DNA of 64,000 nt from Oasisia sp. SBJ-2009 (GCA_964017155.1 OZ024857.1:2681579-2745578), one strand, 5' to 3'. Shown: positions 38,306 through 50,582, counted from the first letter of the stretch. The notes: generated from the letters alone by a model not told the origin. A program made the numbers and translations.

Positions 38306-38848
38306 GTGGAGGCTTTGTCTCATTTATATCCTTTGTACAAAGATGGCTATGGGTTGACAGTTACTGAAATTAAGGATTTCATGTTCAGTTTAGCAGTTAG
38401 TTATGATACTGAGTTATACAACAAAGATGTAAACACAAATTTATTGGACAACTATAGTGAAATGACTGAATTATGTCCTAGTTATCGAGTCGTAGAAAAG
38501 AGACATTCTCAGAGAGGCTTTTGAAGGAAGTTGATTTCAAGATAGGTGAAAAATGGAGTGATGATTATGATGTAAAATAATCATGGGAAAACGTCAGATC
38601 AGTTGCTGACTTTCTGTGCCTCGCTCTTTGGCATTAAAAGATCTCGTATGTTTAAAATTGAAATGATGAGTATGATGCTTGATGGTGATGACGATGAAGT
38701 GACGCATAGTGACGACGTTGACCACAAAGAGAATACTACATACATAGAGTGGATCGTTATTAACACGCAAACTCAACTAAGTTGCCTCTACCACATATTG
38801 CGCTATCAAATATTCAAGGGTGCAAAAAAGACGCCTGTCAACGTCTAA
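38306..38848 (+). other. Loop ORF fragments, unrecognised
   Basis: The loop between the arms carries a 72-codon stretch ('YKDGYGLTVTEIKDFMFSLA') and an 81-codon acidic stretch (38603-38848), separated by a frameshift. The first part continues into the left arm, and its mirror appears at 39040-39150. Family unknown. Confidence 0.4.
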
Positions 38849-39188
38849 TAATCTCCACACACGACTTAACAACATTCATTTCTCTCATCTTTGTTGCAGT
38901 ACGTTTTACGCTAATATCTGATGAAAAGCATATTCCATGGGCACATTGAATTGATAACTAGGACAGAACTGAATTGTATCATTATAGTTGTCCAATCTTA
39001 GAATATCTGTTGTATAACGCAGAATCATAATTCTCTGCTAAACTGGACATGAAATCCTTAATTTCAGTAACTGTCAACCCATAGCCGTCTTTGATCAGTG
39101 CATCTAAATAAGACAAAGCTTCCACGAACAAATCATGTTTAGGTTTAGTTTGAGGAGGACCATTATTGTGTTTGTATGCGTATGCGTA

Positions 39189-39189
<1 letters not shown>

Positions 39190-39267
<78 letters not shown>
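39190..39267. repeat. (TA)n microsatellite
   Basis: Pure AT tract inside the right arm of the foldback element. Confidence 0.97.
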
Positions 39268-39270
<3 letters not shown>

Positions 39271-40439
39271 CAAATACACTTTCAGACGTACTCAAGTATG
39301 CGCATCTAGCAAATACGTTATCTCATTGCATCCAGAAGGTTTACACCACTTTCGTGATTAACAAGTAAGAACATATACCTCACTCTTCCTTTTTAACCGA
39401 ACCCTATCACTCCCACGTACATTGATTGTAGTATGGTGCAATGTATGGTACAGTCAATGTAGTCCGGAAAAACACGGATTCTGGTCTATGAGAGCTTGTG
39501 CCGCGTGTGTAAGCTTTATGGATTGCTTCTTGTAGTTTATTTATCTCAACAGTTACCTCCGGTTCCTCCAAAATTAATATGAGATTCCTTATATCAGTGT
39601 ATCGTTTATAACATGCAAACGTATTGTGATACTTGAATGCACAGTCATGTCCGTGAATCCCTAATACTGTGTTAACAATGTCATCTTTGAGCTAAGCTAC
39701 GTGACTGACACGTTTCCTGCTTGTCTCCCCACCATAAAGTGGCTCGACGGTCTTGCCCAATATGAAAATAATACATCAAGTTCAGAAGATGCAAGAGCAG
39801 ACTTGAAAATTCGAATATAAATATCTCAAGTTATTATGTATTTTTGTCTATGGCCACGTTTATTTTCAATCATCTGAAATATGGCAAGACAAGAAACAAA
39901 AAAGTTTGAAATAATAGTAGCTAGAGTAATGTACTTGTGTGTTGGTATATAATAGAAATGTCTTCAATCAATGAGGCAACCTTGGCTTATTGTAAACAAA
40001 TACCACATTACTACTTCTCTTTTGGGATAGTTATAACAGTGGGGATATATTTCGTAGGCAATTACCACCTGGTTTAAAACATAATTTGACTGCTCAGTAC
40101 CTGATAATCTATATAGATCGATGGTAGTCCTGGCCTGAGTGATGCAGGCTTTAACCTATAAACATGTTTTTCACATGCACCTTTCCATCTGTAATGTGTT
40201 CTGGTGACGAAACTTTTCAAACATATATGAAATTCAGAATTATATTGGCATTTGGTTATATACAGATGACACATCGATTAATGGTCTCACCATAATGATC
40301 TCATGTATACTGAGCGATAATAGGGATCATATCATATACGGCGTTGAACTCGTCTCAAACTTATAACTAATGTTAACAGTGGGTCAAACAGGTCTCCACT
40401 GTATATCTGCTACACCCTTCGACGACATGAAGCACTTAA

Positions 40440-42909
40440 AGGGAAAACAAAGTCAATGTTTGGATCATATGGGATTAACAGAGTTAATAAAAAGTAACAA
40501 CTTCCAACAACAATCATATTTTTAACGTCAGTGGTTTACCAGGAAAAAAATGTAAAACACATAGACATAGAAAGTCTACAGACTACGCCATTTTAGAAAC
40601 AAAATGACGTCAGAGAGTCTTCTTGGTCGGCGTGAACTGTGCATGCATATTATTATCTGTTACTTTCTAACCTAACCACGAAAACGACCGCCAACAGCCG
40701 CCAAACTTCTCCCCACATTTCTTACATACATATACATACACTACATTACAAAAAAAATCACTTGTATTCGTCTAACGAAGAAAATTCACAACAGAAACGC
40801 AAATCTTGGCGAACGGCAACTCGACAACTTCGACTACCGTAAACTCGCTATTATAAGTTAGCTTTACACAAAATACCGCTAGATGGCGCGCGAATATTTA
40901 TTAACCTTACTGCATTCGCACGCGCGAATTAGTTTAATTAATTATAAATAATATAATAATAATTAGCTGCATCACTATGATCTGCAGAAAATGTTAAACG
41001 GCAAACTAAGGCAACGCTTTGGTGATATGGGTCTAATAGAGTTGATAAAAAATAACAATTTAATATACAAATATATAATTTTATTAGTTTATTTTATATA
41101 GCGCCAAATCCACAATTCTCTTCTCTTCTATTCAACATACTGTTATTAAAGTATATGCAATAATAAGAATGCTACCCACAGGTAATATTTAAAAATAAAT
41201 ATTAAAAATACATGTGTCTGCATAATTATCCAAAATTGCCTATTAGTTATAAAAGAAAAAGGAAATTACGTGTTTTTCAATGAAGTCACATTGTTTATTT
41301 TATCAATATTTCTATAAACATCCCGCGTGTACTGCGAGCATGCAAGCTTATATTACATAAGCGATGTTTTAACAATAATAACTAAAACAATAACATGTTA
41401 ATATTACTGTTTTTAAATCCTTCTTTTTCTACCACCATAATATTTCCCATATATTCATATTCCTTTTTACATTTTAGAGATTTATTGTTCCGATAATTAA
41501 TAAAGTGTCTTGTTCAAAAATAATAATTATTACATATCTGATGGTGGAAATGTCATTCATGAGTAGAACAAATAGCTTCAGTAATATGTTCTTATGCATA
41601 ATGGTTGTGTATGTGCTGAATGAAAATTATTATTACGTCGTACTTATTTTACTACTTTAATTATTTATTACTATTAACCATACTTTTATATTCATTTATT
41701 TCAATTGTTGTTATGTAATTTGTATGTTTATTTATGACTGATAGGTCAGCTTAGTTAATGATATAGAAACATGTATTTTCATTATTTATTTTTTAAATAA
41801 TATTATCTGTGGGTAGTTTTCTCTTTATTGTATTTTTAATAGCATTATTTTGTGAAGCGCCACAAACAATTATGGATGTGGCGCTACATAAATAAAATAT
41901 TATATTATAATAAAAACAATTGTTTGTTTATTTAATATAGCGCCACATCCAATTTAAACTTGTTCATGGCGTTTTACATACATTAAAATGCTAAACAACA
42001 AATACACACCAGAAGAAAAAAAACATAAATATACTAGAAACATATATGAACAATTATAAAAATAAAATATCAATATAAAAATAATAAAACTTATAATTTC
42101 CTGCAAATCATAGTGATGATAATAATTAATTATTATTATTATATTATTTATAAGTAATTAAACTATTTCGCGCGTGTGAAGTAAAACAATTAAATATTAG
42201 CAGTCAGAAACGTGGCGTCTAGCGGTATTTTGTGTAAAGCTTTTAAAAGCGATTTTACGGTACCGCTGAGCGGCCGAACAAGTTGTACTCGAGGTCTGCG
42301 CGTTTTTGTGTGTGAATTTTCTTCGTCAGAGGAATGCAAGAGATTGTATTACATAACGTAGTGTATGCATATGTATGTAAGATATGTGAGGAGAAGTTTG
42401 GCGGCTGTTGGTGGTCGTTTTGATGGTTAGGTCAATCAAATCGGGTCGTCTAGGATCCGCGCTGTGTTTGTGACTGTCCAAACGAATCCACCGAACCACT
42501 GTTTCAGTTCTGCTCGATTCATAGGTTAACAAGAAGACATCTTACTGATACTGTCTTTCACTGTACTATTACTATAAGCGTTTGAGGAACAGTGTGGCAT
42601 ATTGATGTCGCGATTTCGTTGTAAACCGACGTAAGGCAACTTTTAGCGTACCGCTTGGCTCTCTGTTATGACAGCTGAACCAGCAGACGACTCTCTGACG
42701 TATTACTTTTCCAAACCGCTGGGTTGTGATTGGTTGCAAGATCCAAGATGGGCCGGTTCATGGTGTCGGTGATTTAGCTAGATTTTCCCACTTTAAGACC
42801 ACTTTCTGAGGTAACCACTAAGGTGAAAAATTGGATTGTAGATGCAAATGATTAGCTAGTGTAAACTCTTTTAGGTGCATAACACTAAACTGTAGCCTTT
42901 TTTTTCACT
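40440..42909. mobile_element. Kolobok/T2-like TTAA element, copy 1
   Basis: Starts AGGGAAAACAAAG and ends with the complement of AGTGAAAAAAAAGGC, flanked by TTAA (40436-40439 and 42910-42913). TTAA followed by AGGRR is the terminal signature of T2/Kolobok-type elements. The interior is itself palindromic: 'gaccgccaacagccgccaaac' near 40690 is mirrored near 42400. It contains no transposase. The interior also carries another internal copy of its own end (about 41000-41050), so it may be nested. It splits the right arm of the foldback element. Confidence 0.85.
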
Positions 42910-43433
42910 TTAAGATGTGGTGAAAGATGGATCTAAATACCGTATTTCTTAAATACGGACATAATGGGCTTTGACAGACGCCATCTTTAAAAATGGCGCG
43001 AATTGTTATGTTATTGAAGGTAACAAATAACATATTTGATATCGCTATCCACCAAACTATCCAACAACGTCAATAAAATTGCTCTAGGTGACGTAGTTTT
43101 TGAGATATTGGGACATTTGCATTGACGACCGCCAACTTTATAAATGGCGGAAATAAATGCCATAGGAGCCAAGTAATTGTATATTTGAAATTGGAGTCTC
43201 CTGAAACATACATTGGCATACCACAGTTATTGCTTTGCATGCCGTATTTATTAAGATACGAGGATATTGAATTTGGCAGCCATTTTGAAAAATGGCCGTC
43301 GCCACGTTATGCCCAGTTTTTGAAATGTCCACCTAGTAGAATATTAAAGCCATATGTATATATTACCCAAATCAACAGTCAAACTTCGATACCTCCGAAA
43401 TGTCTACGGGCCTATAGGGCAGGTCCTGGACTA

Positions 43434-43931
43434 CTCGCCTATGGAACGCATTGCCCATTGACATCAAGTGCTGCAGAACTTTGTCGGCTTTCAGAAAGGC
43501 ACTGAAAACGCACATTTTCAAAACATATTACTGCTGACATTTTAAATATTCAATGCCATTTTAGAAAATTTGTTTCAAATATTTTATCTTATCTTATTTG
43601 TTATTGAAATTTATATATCCCATCGTTTAGTATGTGTTTTGCATGTAAATAGCGTATTATTAGTTTTATTTATTTATTGGTTTATTTATTTTACTCATCG
43701 TCGTTAATTATATATGATACTTAATTCACAGTTTTATTATGAATAAGTTAACGTTTCTAATTTTTTTTTTTTTTTTTTCTTCTTTTTTATCTGAAAGTAA
43801 ATTTTACAGTTGTATTTATTATTATTAATATTAGTTTTAATACATAATGAATAGCTTTATATTTTATTGTACAGCGCTTTGAGCATATTTGAATATTGCG
43901 CTTTATAAATAATAAATATTATTATTATTAA
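43434..43931 (+). mobile_element. LINE (CR1-like), right piece with 3' end
   Basis: Resumes at CTCG with 'RLWNALPIDIK', then 'LSAFRKALKTHIF' and stop near 43540. This is followed by an AT-rich 3' UTR and the tail 'cagcgctttgagcatatt', 'gcgctttataaataataaat' and ATT repeats (to about 43931), a common 3' end of marine invertebrate LINEs. Confidence 0.85.
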
Positions 43932-44349
43932 AAGGGTGAACACCAACGCAGAACTTCTTACCAGCTTGTAGTAATATATTTCATTTTGTGTGTCTTGATA
44001 TGCCTGCTCAGCTGGTTATGAGCTTGTATATTGTGACTCATATAAATTTGTCAAATCTAATTATTTATTTATATTTAAAATATCAACTTACTTTCTAGAC
44101 TAATCAGGCTTTCTTCCCTTTATTTTTTTTCAGGGCCAATAGGAATACAGCATTATGTTATATTGGTCCTGCAATTTTTGCCTGAATATTGTGTGCATTG
44201 TGGCAATGGGGGAAAATGGGGAATTTGGGGCAACCAGGTGATACATATGCAGACATAGGACGTCCAAACGATCTAGTTTTATATGAAAATTGCTACTAAA
44301 TTATCTGTGTGTCTATCATATAAATGGTTCCTGTTTTGTATCTTTTTAG

Positions 44350-44707
44350 AGTTCTCGAGGTATCAAGAACTGATATCATTGTAGTGGACCCAACCCCTGA
44401 CCTGCTCTACACAAAGAGGAAGTCGGAATCATCCTCCAAACACACGGCTGATTGTGAACAAAGCAAGAATGGTGAAACTGCACACGCAGAAAGTATCAAT
44501 CAACCTACGTCTGGATGGCAGAAGGTTATTCCACCAGGGATATCCTTCAATGACATTTACATCAATGACTATGTGCTCAATTCTGGAAAACGTGCATTCA
44601 CGATGGATTCTGACCAACCACGGAAGAATACATGTATCCGGCACGAGACCAAAGGATACCGTTTTTTCACTGAGAAATTTTGTATTCTACGTTATCAGCA
44701 AATGTGA
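44350..44707 (+). CDS. Continuation exon of the SAP-like gene
   Basis: Acceptor 'tatctttttag'. With one base completing the AG left at 36603, the frame reads 'RVLEVSRTDIIVVDPTPDLL' and 'YTKRKS', then a hydrophilic linker, 'GISFNDIYINDYVLNSGK' and 'HETKGYRFFTEKF'. In the large protein family noted for 36453, 'LVKRV' is followed by 'VDPDP..YTKRK' and later by 'KGYKFF', so the order agrees. The reading frame ends at 44707, or at a donor-like 'ttttgtattc' near 44690. The SWIM zinc finger expected further on was not found. Whether this is a host gene or itself repeat-encoded is unclear. Confidence 0.5.
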
Positions 44708-44890
44708 TTGCTGAAACATGAATATATATACCTGTGCTAGGAAACTTTTCAAATGTGCTACAATACTTTGTAACATATTGAGTATGTGTTCAGGTAACCT
44801 TATATTTAACAGTATCTTCCATAGAGCAAATAAATAAAAAATATTGCATTCGTATGTATTCTACGTTATCCGCATGTTGCACTGTACACT

Positions 44891-45090
44891 TTAATTTGTC
44901 ATGATTTGGAATAATGGTCTAACATCTCTGCCAATTTCTGCAATCCATATTTTTAACAGTTTGGCATCTTTCGGCAAAACGTGGAATGTAACAGTTTTCC
45001 CATTGTCGTCACATATTCTGGTGTGTTGCAGTCCGGAACACAACAACTCTGTTTACTTTTATTCCTCTTCAGTGACTTTCTGACATCCAT
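44891..45090 (-). pseudogene. THAP-domain remnant with frameshift
   Basis: From Met at 45090 the first frame gives 'KSKQSCCVPDCNTPEY'. The second frame then gives 'NGKTVTFHVLPKDAKLLKIW' and 'IAEIGRDV', which together follow the THAP pattern (C-x2/4-C, 'FH-x-F/LP-x-D', 'K-x-WI'). A single frameshift near 45000 separates them, and the C-terminal CxxH part is missing, with a stop at 44891. Likely a dead transposase or regulator fragment. Confidence 0.6.
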
Positions 45091-46707
45091 CTTATGGTAA
45101 TTTATTCTGAAAATATAAATTGATGCATTGAATAAGTAAATTATCAATGACAGAATAAACAAATTTATGGAGAACACTTTTTGCCAAATGAAAATTGTAT
45201 GAGTATTTTGCTCATATTAAATGATAACCAGTAATATTCTAATAACAAATAATGTCATTGTAGTCTCTTCTTATTTTAATTTACATTTATAAACACTAAA
45301 ACGGAGCCAGATCTACATGCCCCGCCTTGTTTGTACACACTTGCATCAATATATGGTACAACAAATGATGAGTATCACGCAAGTAAATAAGCTGTCAAAT
45401 ATGACATCTCTGTGTAAAAACAGATGCTCCCTCTCCAGTCTGCTACTAATTAATGGGCGGCCTCATCAAGCAACATAAGAAACATTGCAACTTTCGTGCT
45501 CTTTTTATATCGACATGATCATCGATTAGTTTCAACAGATTTTTTCTGAACAGAATAATAATTAGTCTTCCTAAAAATTGCCATGATAATGTAGATAGTC
45601 ATATTTAAAAGTGCGTGAATTACTTTATACTGTACAAGCACTTCGGAAACGTTGACCCATATCCCGCCACAAATATAATAAATAAACGTTTGTAAATCAG
45701 ATTTCTAGTCAAACGAAAATATAACATGCTTACATACTTACTAATTCGTGAACTGCGACATGGTAACATTCCAATGCACCCAAAGACATGACGATTATTC
45801 CATATGTAAACGGCTTTTTGTTCATAGTTCTGGACGACTCGCATGTAAAACAATATCGATCTTATGAAAACTGCGGCGTGGCTAGACGGGTCTACCCAAT
45901 TCCTTAGTTTCTGCCACTGCCGACAGATGGCGGGATGGTGGCGGAAAAGGTGTATTATTTCTGCATTTTATAGTATGGTAAATGTATATACATATTCCAT
46001 ACCCTGCAAATATCCGTAATTCATTAATGAGAAATTTCATATTTTATTAATTGAATTCAAATATTTCAATATTAAATTTTTGTCAAAACTTTAACAATCC
46101 ATATTTGGGTGATAAATGTACGTAGCTGGCACTTATTATTCGATTTACACAGGAACCCTCTCAGCTTAATTAGCTGAGCAAGTATTTGTTTATTCTCTGT
46201 CCTGTACGACATGTCACTTTTTATTAATAACTTCTTCACGAGATATTACTGAGCGATGTCGGTTGCCGTGACAAGTTATCATGTGGAAGGACTCGTCCCA
46301 TTTGACACACGTGTATGAAATCGCCATATAATCAAGTAGGGAATATATCCGTATTGCTTAATGCATGGTGTTCTATTTGGTTTTGGCTTCATTTTATTAT
46401 TTCTGACCATTTGTGTTGAAAGTTAACTTGGAATGTGTCTTTTTCGTGTATATTTTTTATGGATGGCACAGCTTGGATTAAAGCTTTGAAAGCAGTTAGG
46501 GGATTTAAGCGCAAAGCTCACCTCAATGTGTCATGAAATCCACACACAACCGTACACAATTCATACATTATATGAATACGTGTTGAATATTACTTGGGAA
46601 CCAGTTTCAGATCATATTTATGCCAAGCTTTGATGGTAGCTATGATCAGAACCATTTAATTCCCTACGATAACCTATCTAACATACAGTTTGTTTTTCAT
46701 CTTGCAG
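45091..46707. other. Intron sequence, nothing recognised
   Basis: AT-rich, with no exon or repeat that I can support. Confidence 0.5.
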
Positions 46708-46965
46708 GTAAAACGACATTATCTGTATCACCAAGCATTGTACATATACTCGATCGATATCCTGTCACGATAATGGGGTTTTGTAACCCCAACTATGTGT
46801 CTGTAAAGTGCCGCTTTAACGGGAAATGGGATGTTGTTGGTAGAAAACTGACTGACTATGCAGTCTTTTGCATGCTCCCTAGTATTGAAACAATCGGGCA
46901 AGTCCAGTTGGAGGTGTCGATTGATGGCGGCGGCAGTTACCTAGCCAAAACAACAATCACTTTGG
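46708..46965 (+). CDS. Ig/TIG-like exon 5 of the NIDO gene
   Basis: 258-bp exon, phase 1 in and phase 1 out, acceptor 'tttttcatcttgcag', donor 'ttgg|gtaagg'. It reads 'LSVSPSIVHILDRYPVTIMG', 'YVSVKCRFNGKWDVVG' and 'VQLEVSIDGGGSYLAKTTI'. This is the pattern of the Ig/TIG-like module that follows NIDO in Mesh and SUSD2 ('P..V', 'v.i.G', 'C-x-F', 'v.vS-x-D-x-G'). Two or three cysteines (GFCNP, VKCRF, FCMLP) sit where disulphides are expected. The phase matches the exon at 16498-16663 exactly. Confidence 0.72.
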
Positions 46966-47154
46966 GTAAGGCTGCAACTTGACTTTTATAAAGGTAATGT
47001 TTCGATATGATGCAAGTGTATGCATTCGCGCCAGCGTGCATTCATTATTATGAGTGAGTGAGTGCATGCGTGCACATATATGTGGTATGTATTAAGGATG
47101 GGACGAATATTAGATTCGTATTCGAAATTTCGAATATTCGAACGTTTTCCCGCT

Positions 47155-47240
47155 ATTCGATTCGATTCGATTCGATTCGATTCGATTCGATTCGATTCGA
47201 TTCGATTCGATTCGATTCGATTCGATTCGATTCGATTCGA
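47155..47240. repeat. (TTCGA)n pentanucleotide repeat
   Basis: About 17 copies, preceded by 'attaaggatgggacgaat' and mirror-like 'cgaatattcgaa' words. Diverged ATTCG words recur at 47985-48055, suggesting that the array grew from the end of a MITE. Confidence 0.95.
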
Positions 47241-47319
47241 AAATTCGCAGCTACATAAAAGAATATCGCTCGAATATTTTATTTCATGTCCACCGCTGCA
47301 AAATCGGTCCCGGGCGATC

Positions 47320-47880
47320 TTTAACTTTCTGACTTATCTAAAAAAAAAGGCTACAACCACCAAACTACTCCTCAAATATCTTATATGTATACATATACAC
47401 ACACTATATTACAAAATAAAATCACTAACATTACTAAAACAAATAAACTTCACAAAACAAACTCGCGTAAAACTCCGCGGCAACGCAGTGTCATCGCCGT
47501 CCGTGGCCGCTATGCATAGCTTACCGTAATATCGGTATTGTGTCGAGGGGTCTTTTGTTAGCAGTGTCGGATTTCGGTTTAAGTTTAGGGTTTCGGGAAA
47601 GTTTAGGATTAGTTTAAGGTTACGTTAGGGTTAGCATAAAACCGGAATTTGTGAAGGTCATTTTTAGCGACGCATGCGATAAATTACTGATGTTACCGAG
47701 CCCCGTAGATCATGTCGAATTTTGCGCGAGTTTGTTTTCTTAATTTTATTCTTTACAGGAGCTTAAATGATTTCATTTTGTACTCAAGTGTGTAGTATAT
47801 GTACATAAGATATGTGATGCAGCTGTAAGGAGTCGTTTTCATGGTTAGGTCAGAAAGAAAACAAAAAGATTAATGCGTAT
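47320..47880. repeat. Diverged interior of a TTAA-type palindromic repeat
   Basis: 'ccaccaaactactcctcaaat' near 47356 and the inverted 'ttttcatggttaggtcag' near 47840 correspond to interior words of the elements at 40440 and 53463. No termini were recognised. Confidence 0.5.
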
Positions 47881-48466
47881 CCATGGCCACGATGCCTACG
47901 ACTCCGGCCAGGACTTGTGCCCGTGGCCAGGGGGTGACGCCACGTCCCGGCAAAACATCTCGACACCGTTCAAGTATTCTAATCGAATGTTGAAGTCACT
48001 GAATATTCGTATTCAATTCGTATTAGGAATTTCCAGGATATTTGATTCGATAAGACATTTTTCTCGACAATGTTAAGATAAAAACTGAGTCATCTCATCA
48101 CTTCGTGGTGAGCAAAATACACATACCAGATATCTCATAACCCAAATGTATACACGCACGCACACACAAACTGTCTAGGTGTAATTTAATCCCTATGTCT
48201 CGAATAACTAATAAAGTTCTGTCAATATCCTTCCATGCTTTCTTCTATTGATTTTTAGTCACTTATTACTACGTTTAGGACACACGGGAAATCAACATTG
48301 TGTTATGAAGGAAGAATTGGATGATGTTGAGAGTTGCTATAATTATTTGAGTTATAGGAATTAGCTTTCATCTAGAAACAGTCATGTGACAATATAACAT
48401 TGAATTTTTTGGTCAGACGTTGGTCAATATTCAAGAAGAATATAACAATCTTCAATATCTGCATAG

Positions 48467-48468
<2 letters not shown>

Positions 48469-48500
<32 letters not shown>
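48469..48500. repeat. (TA)n microsatellite
   Basis: Short TA run. The surrounding intron (48070-50067) shows no gene or recognised repeat. Confidence 0.9.
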
Positions 48501-48503
<3 letters not shown>

Positions 48504-50067
48504 ATTAATCTTATTTATTTGTATTAATATTATTGTAGTATAGCTGTATTAGTTGTGTTATTCATTTCATGTATAATAATCCATTTAAAGAATATAGATA
48601 GTTTAATATGTAAATATATACTTTAATTTTTTTTATGATGTATACATACCATGTTTTATATGGTTTCTATCAAACTTCACAACAGCGTATCATTACTATT
48701 TATTATTGCAAGTGTTGTTATTATAATATTATATTCAAATTTATGGCAACTAGACTTGCCAGATGGCTCGGATTTATAAACTTGCATATGTGTTTATATG
48801 TATGTTTGTATATGATATACCGGTTATATGTGATTTGCTCACAATCGACTTGCGAGTGATTTATTGAATAACTTATGGTGTTTATCAAATTGGTGCACGT
48901 TACACAATAAATTAAATCTATGTTTTAATTATATATGTGTGATCTATACATTGTAGAGAACAATTCAACATAGTTTCTTTGACACAGGTTAAGTACTGCA
49001 AGATATATTTATCAATGAATATATAAATAAGTTCATTTATTTTAAGAAGTAAAGTCCCAAAGTTCAAAATTTCAAACTACCATAACTCGAACACTGTTTA
49101 GGCTAGAATGTTCAAATTTCGGATTCTTGACTATTCACGCATTGGAGTGATGAGGCCCGCACCCATTGGTTTCGTCCACACTAGATTACCCTAAAACCTA
49201 ACTTTAAATGATATTTATTTTTCTGTTTATTTAAATTTGAAATAATGTGCCAAATATGAAGTGTATTAGTTCCTAATTCATGTCACTAAGCACTCTAAGC
49301 AAATTGGATTTTTATATATAACAAAAGAAGAAAACCATGTTTACTTTATAACCCAGATATTAAAATTTAAGAAGATATGCAGACACTATAAAAAACGCGG
49401 CTGTCATGAACTTGGATACTATAATGGTTTAAACAATTACTTGAATAAAATGGCACTATTTCCAGAGTGCTTGTACTTTGAATGGAAATAAAATGGTTAA
49501 TTTCACTTAGTGTTTAAACAATATATACAACCATTTGGTGTGTGGTCGTTGGACGTTGTGCCAGTACTATTCTTTGTTGGGTAGATACAATTACTAAATG
49601 ACAACGGGAAAAGAAGACCTGCATAAACATAACGTAGTCATTAACCCAAGGGTAAGATGTACACTTGACAATTGTAACCGAGGATTCATATTAGGTGCAC
49701 AACCTTCTACCGACGAATGTGTTTTGTAGAGAATTGCTAAATATATTAGAATTACCATATGAAACATGATTAGCTTTGCAAATTACTAGTTAAGTGTAAT
49801 GGCGACCTATGCAATTGACGTTTATTTGTTCTCCTTTAATTAGTAAACTTTATATTACAACAAACATTAATGTGTAATATTTTCCTGTGCAATTTAAATT
49901 GTTCTTGCAAGTCGTTTTAAGATTGCTTCGCGAAAGGTCCAGTATGTAATAGCTGATACTTGTTTGTGTAAATGTGTCAGTACAGACACAGGAAAGGATT
50001 TTGAATCACTGAATGGATATAACATTTTTTGGGGTGTAATTATGTTTAAATCCTTTTTCTTTTACAG

Positions 50068-50194
50068 TTGATAAAGGTGACGTTGAGGTAGACCAACAAC
50101 CCGGGTGGGGTACGTTTGGACAAACACTAATAGTGAGTTGGCCAAAAGATCAATTATCCACTGGGAAAGTAAATATCTTCTACAATTATATAAG
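50068..50194 (+). CDS. Mesh/SUSD2-like linker exon 6
   Basis: 127-bp exon, phase 1 in and phase 2 out, acceptor 'tttttcttttacag', donor 'ataag|gttcgt'. The reading 'QQPGWGTFGQTLIVSWPKDQ' followed by 'VNIFYNYIR' resembles the segment after the Ig-like module in Mesh-type proteins (W..., 'L-x-I-x-W', 'V-x-I-x-L-x-GY'). The phase agrees with both neighbours, which is the best support, as the motif itself is weak. Confidence 0.55.
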
Positions 50195-50329
50195 GTTCGT
50201 GCGTTAATTCATTTGCCACAGTTGAACAGAATAAAAATAAGCATTTAATATTTCAAACAACCTGCTCCATCAAAAGTACACAATCTCATCATTTTATAGT
50301 TTATTATCACATATTAAAATGTAAACAAT

Positions 50330-50460
50330 ACAACACAATGGTTAAATATGTGGCATCCAACACCACTCTTTTCTAATTGTTCAAATAATCTTTCCATGTA
50401 TATGGAGAAAAGAATACGAGAAAGGATTAATCCCTGTTTGACAGTGGCGTAGCCAGGATT
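50330..50460 (-). pseudogene. RT fragment
   Basis: The - strand reads 'VKQGLILSRILFSIYMERLF' and 'EQLEKSGVGCHI', a decayed RT block ('GVRQGG-x-LSPLLFS-x-Y'). It adjoins TC/TA microsatellites. Confidence 0.65.
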
Positions 50461-50487
50461 TTGGATGGGGGGGCATCCGATAACCAA

Positions 50488-50491
<4 letters not shown>

Positions 50492-50580
<89 letters not shown>
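50492..50580. repeat. (TC)n-(TA)n compound microsatellite
   Basis: A TC run of about 38 bp passes directly into a TA run of about 50 bp. Confidence 0.95.

Positions 50581-50582
<2 letters not shown>

Larger units (their letters stand above)
36709..43433. mobile_element. Academ-type foldback element inside the LINE
   Basis: Ends TAGTCC-(T/A)-GGACCTGCCC are inverted and flanked by CTCG (36705-36708 and 43434-43437). Arms extend about 36709-38410 and 39035-43433. The right arm is split by the TTAA element at 40440-42909. A stretch of each arm (e.g. 36880-37370) matches the arms of element (ii) (28225-28700), including the 'cgccatttttaaagatggcg' hairpins and the 'aaatacggtatttag' block, although the outermost ends differ. 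The loop holds short unrecognised ORFs. No transposase is present. Confidence 0.85.

Noticed and set aside
39104..39368. Tyr-Ile repeat ORFs (also near 12000, 16400, 50550 and 52500)
   Set aside because: Translations of TA microsatellites.
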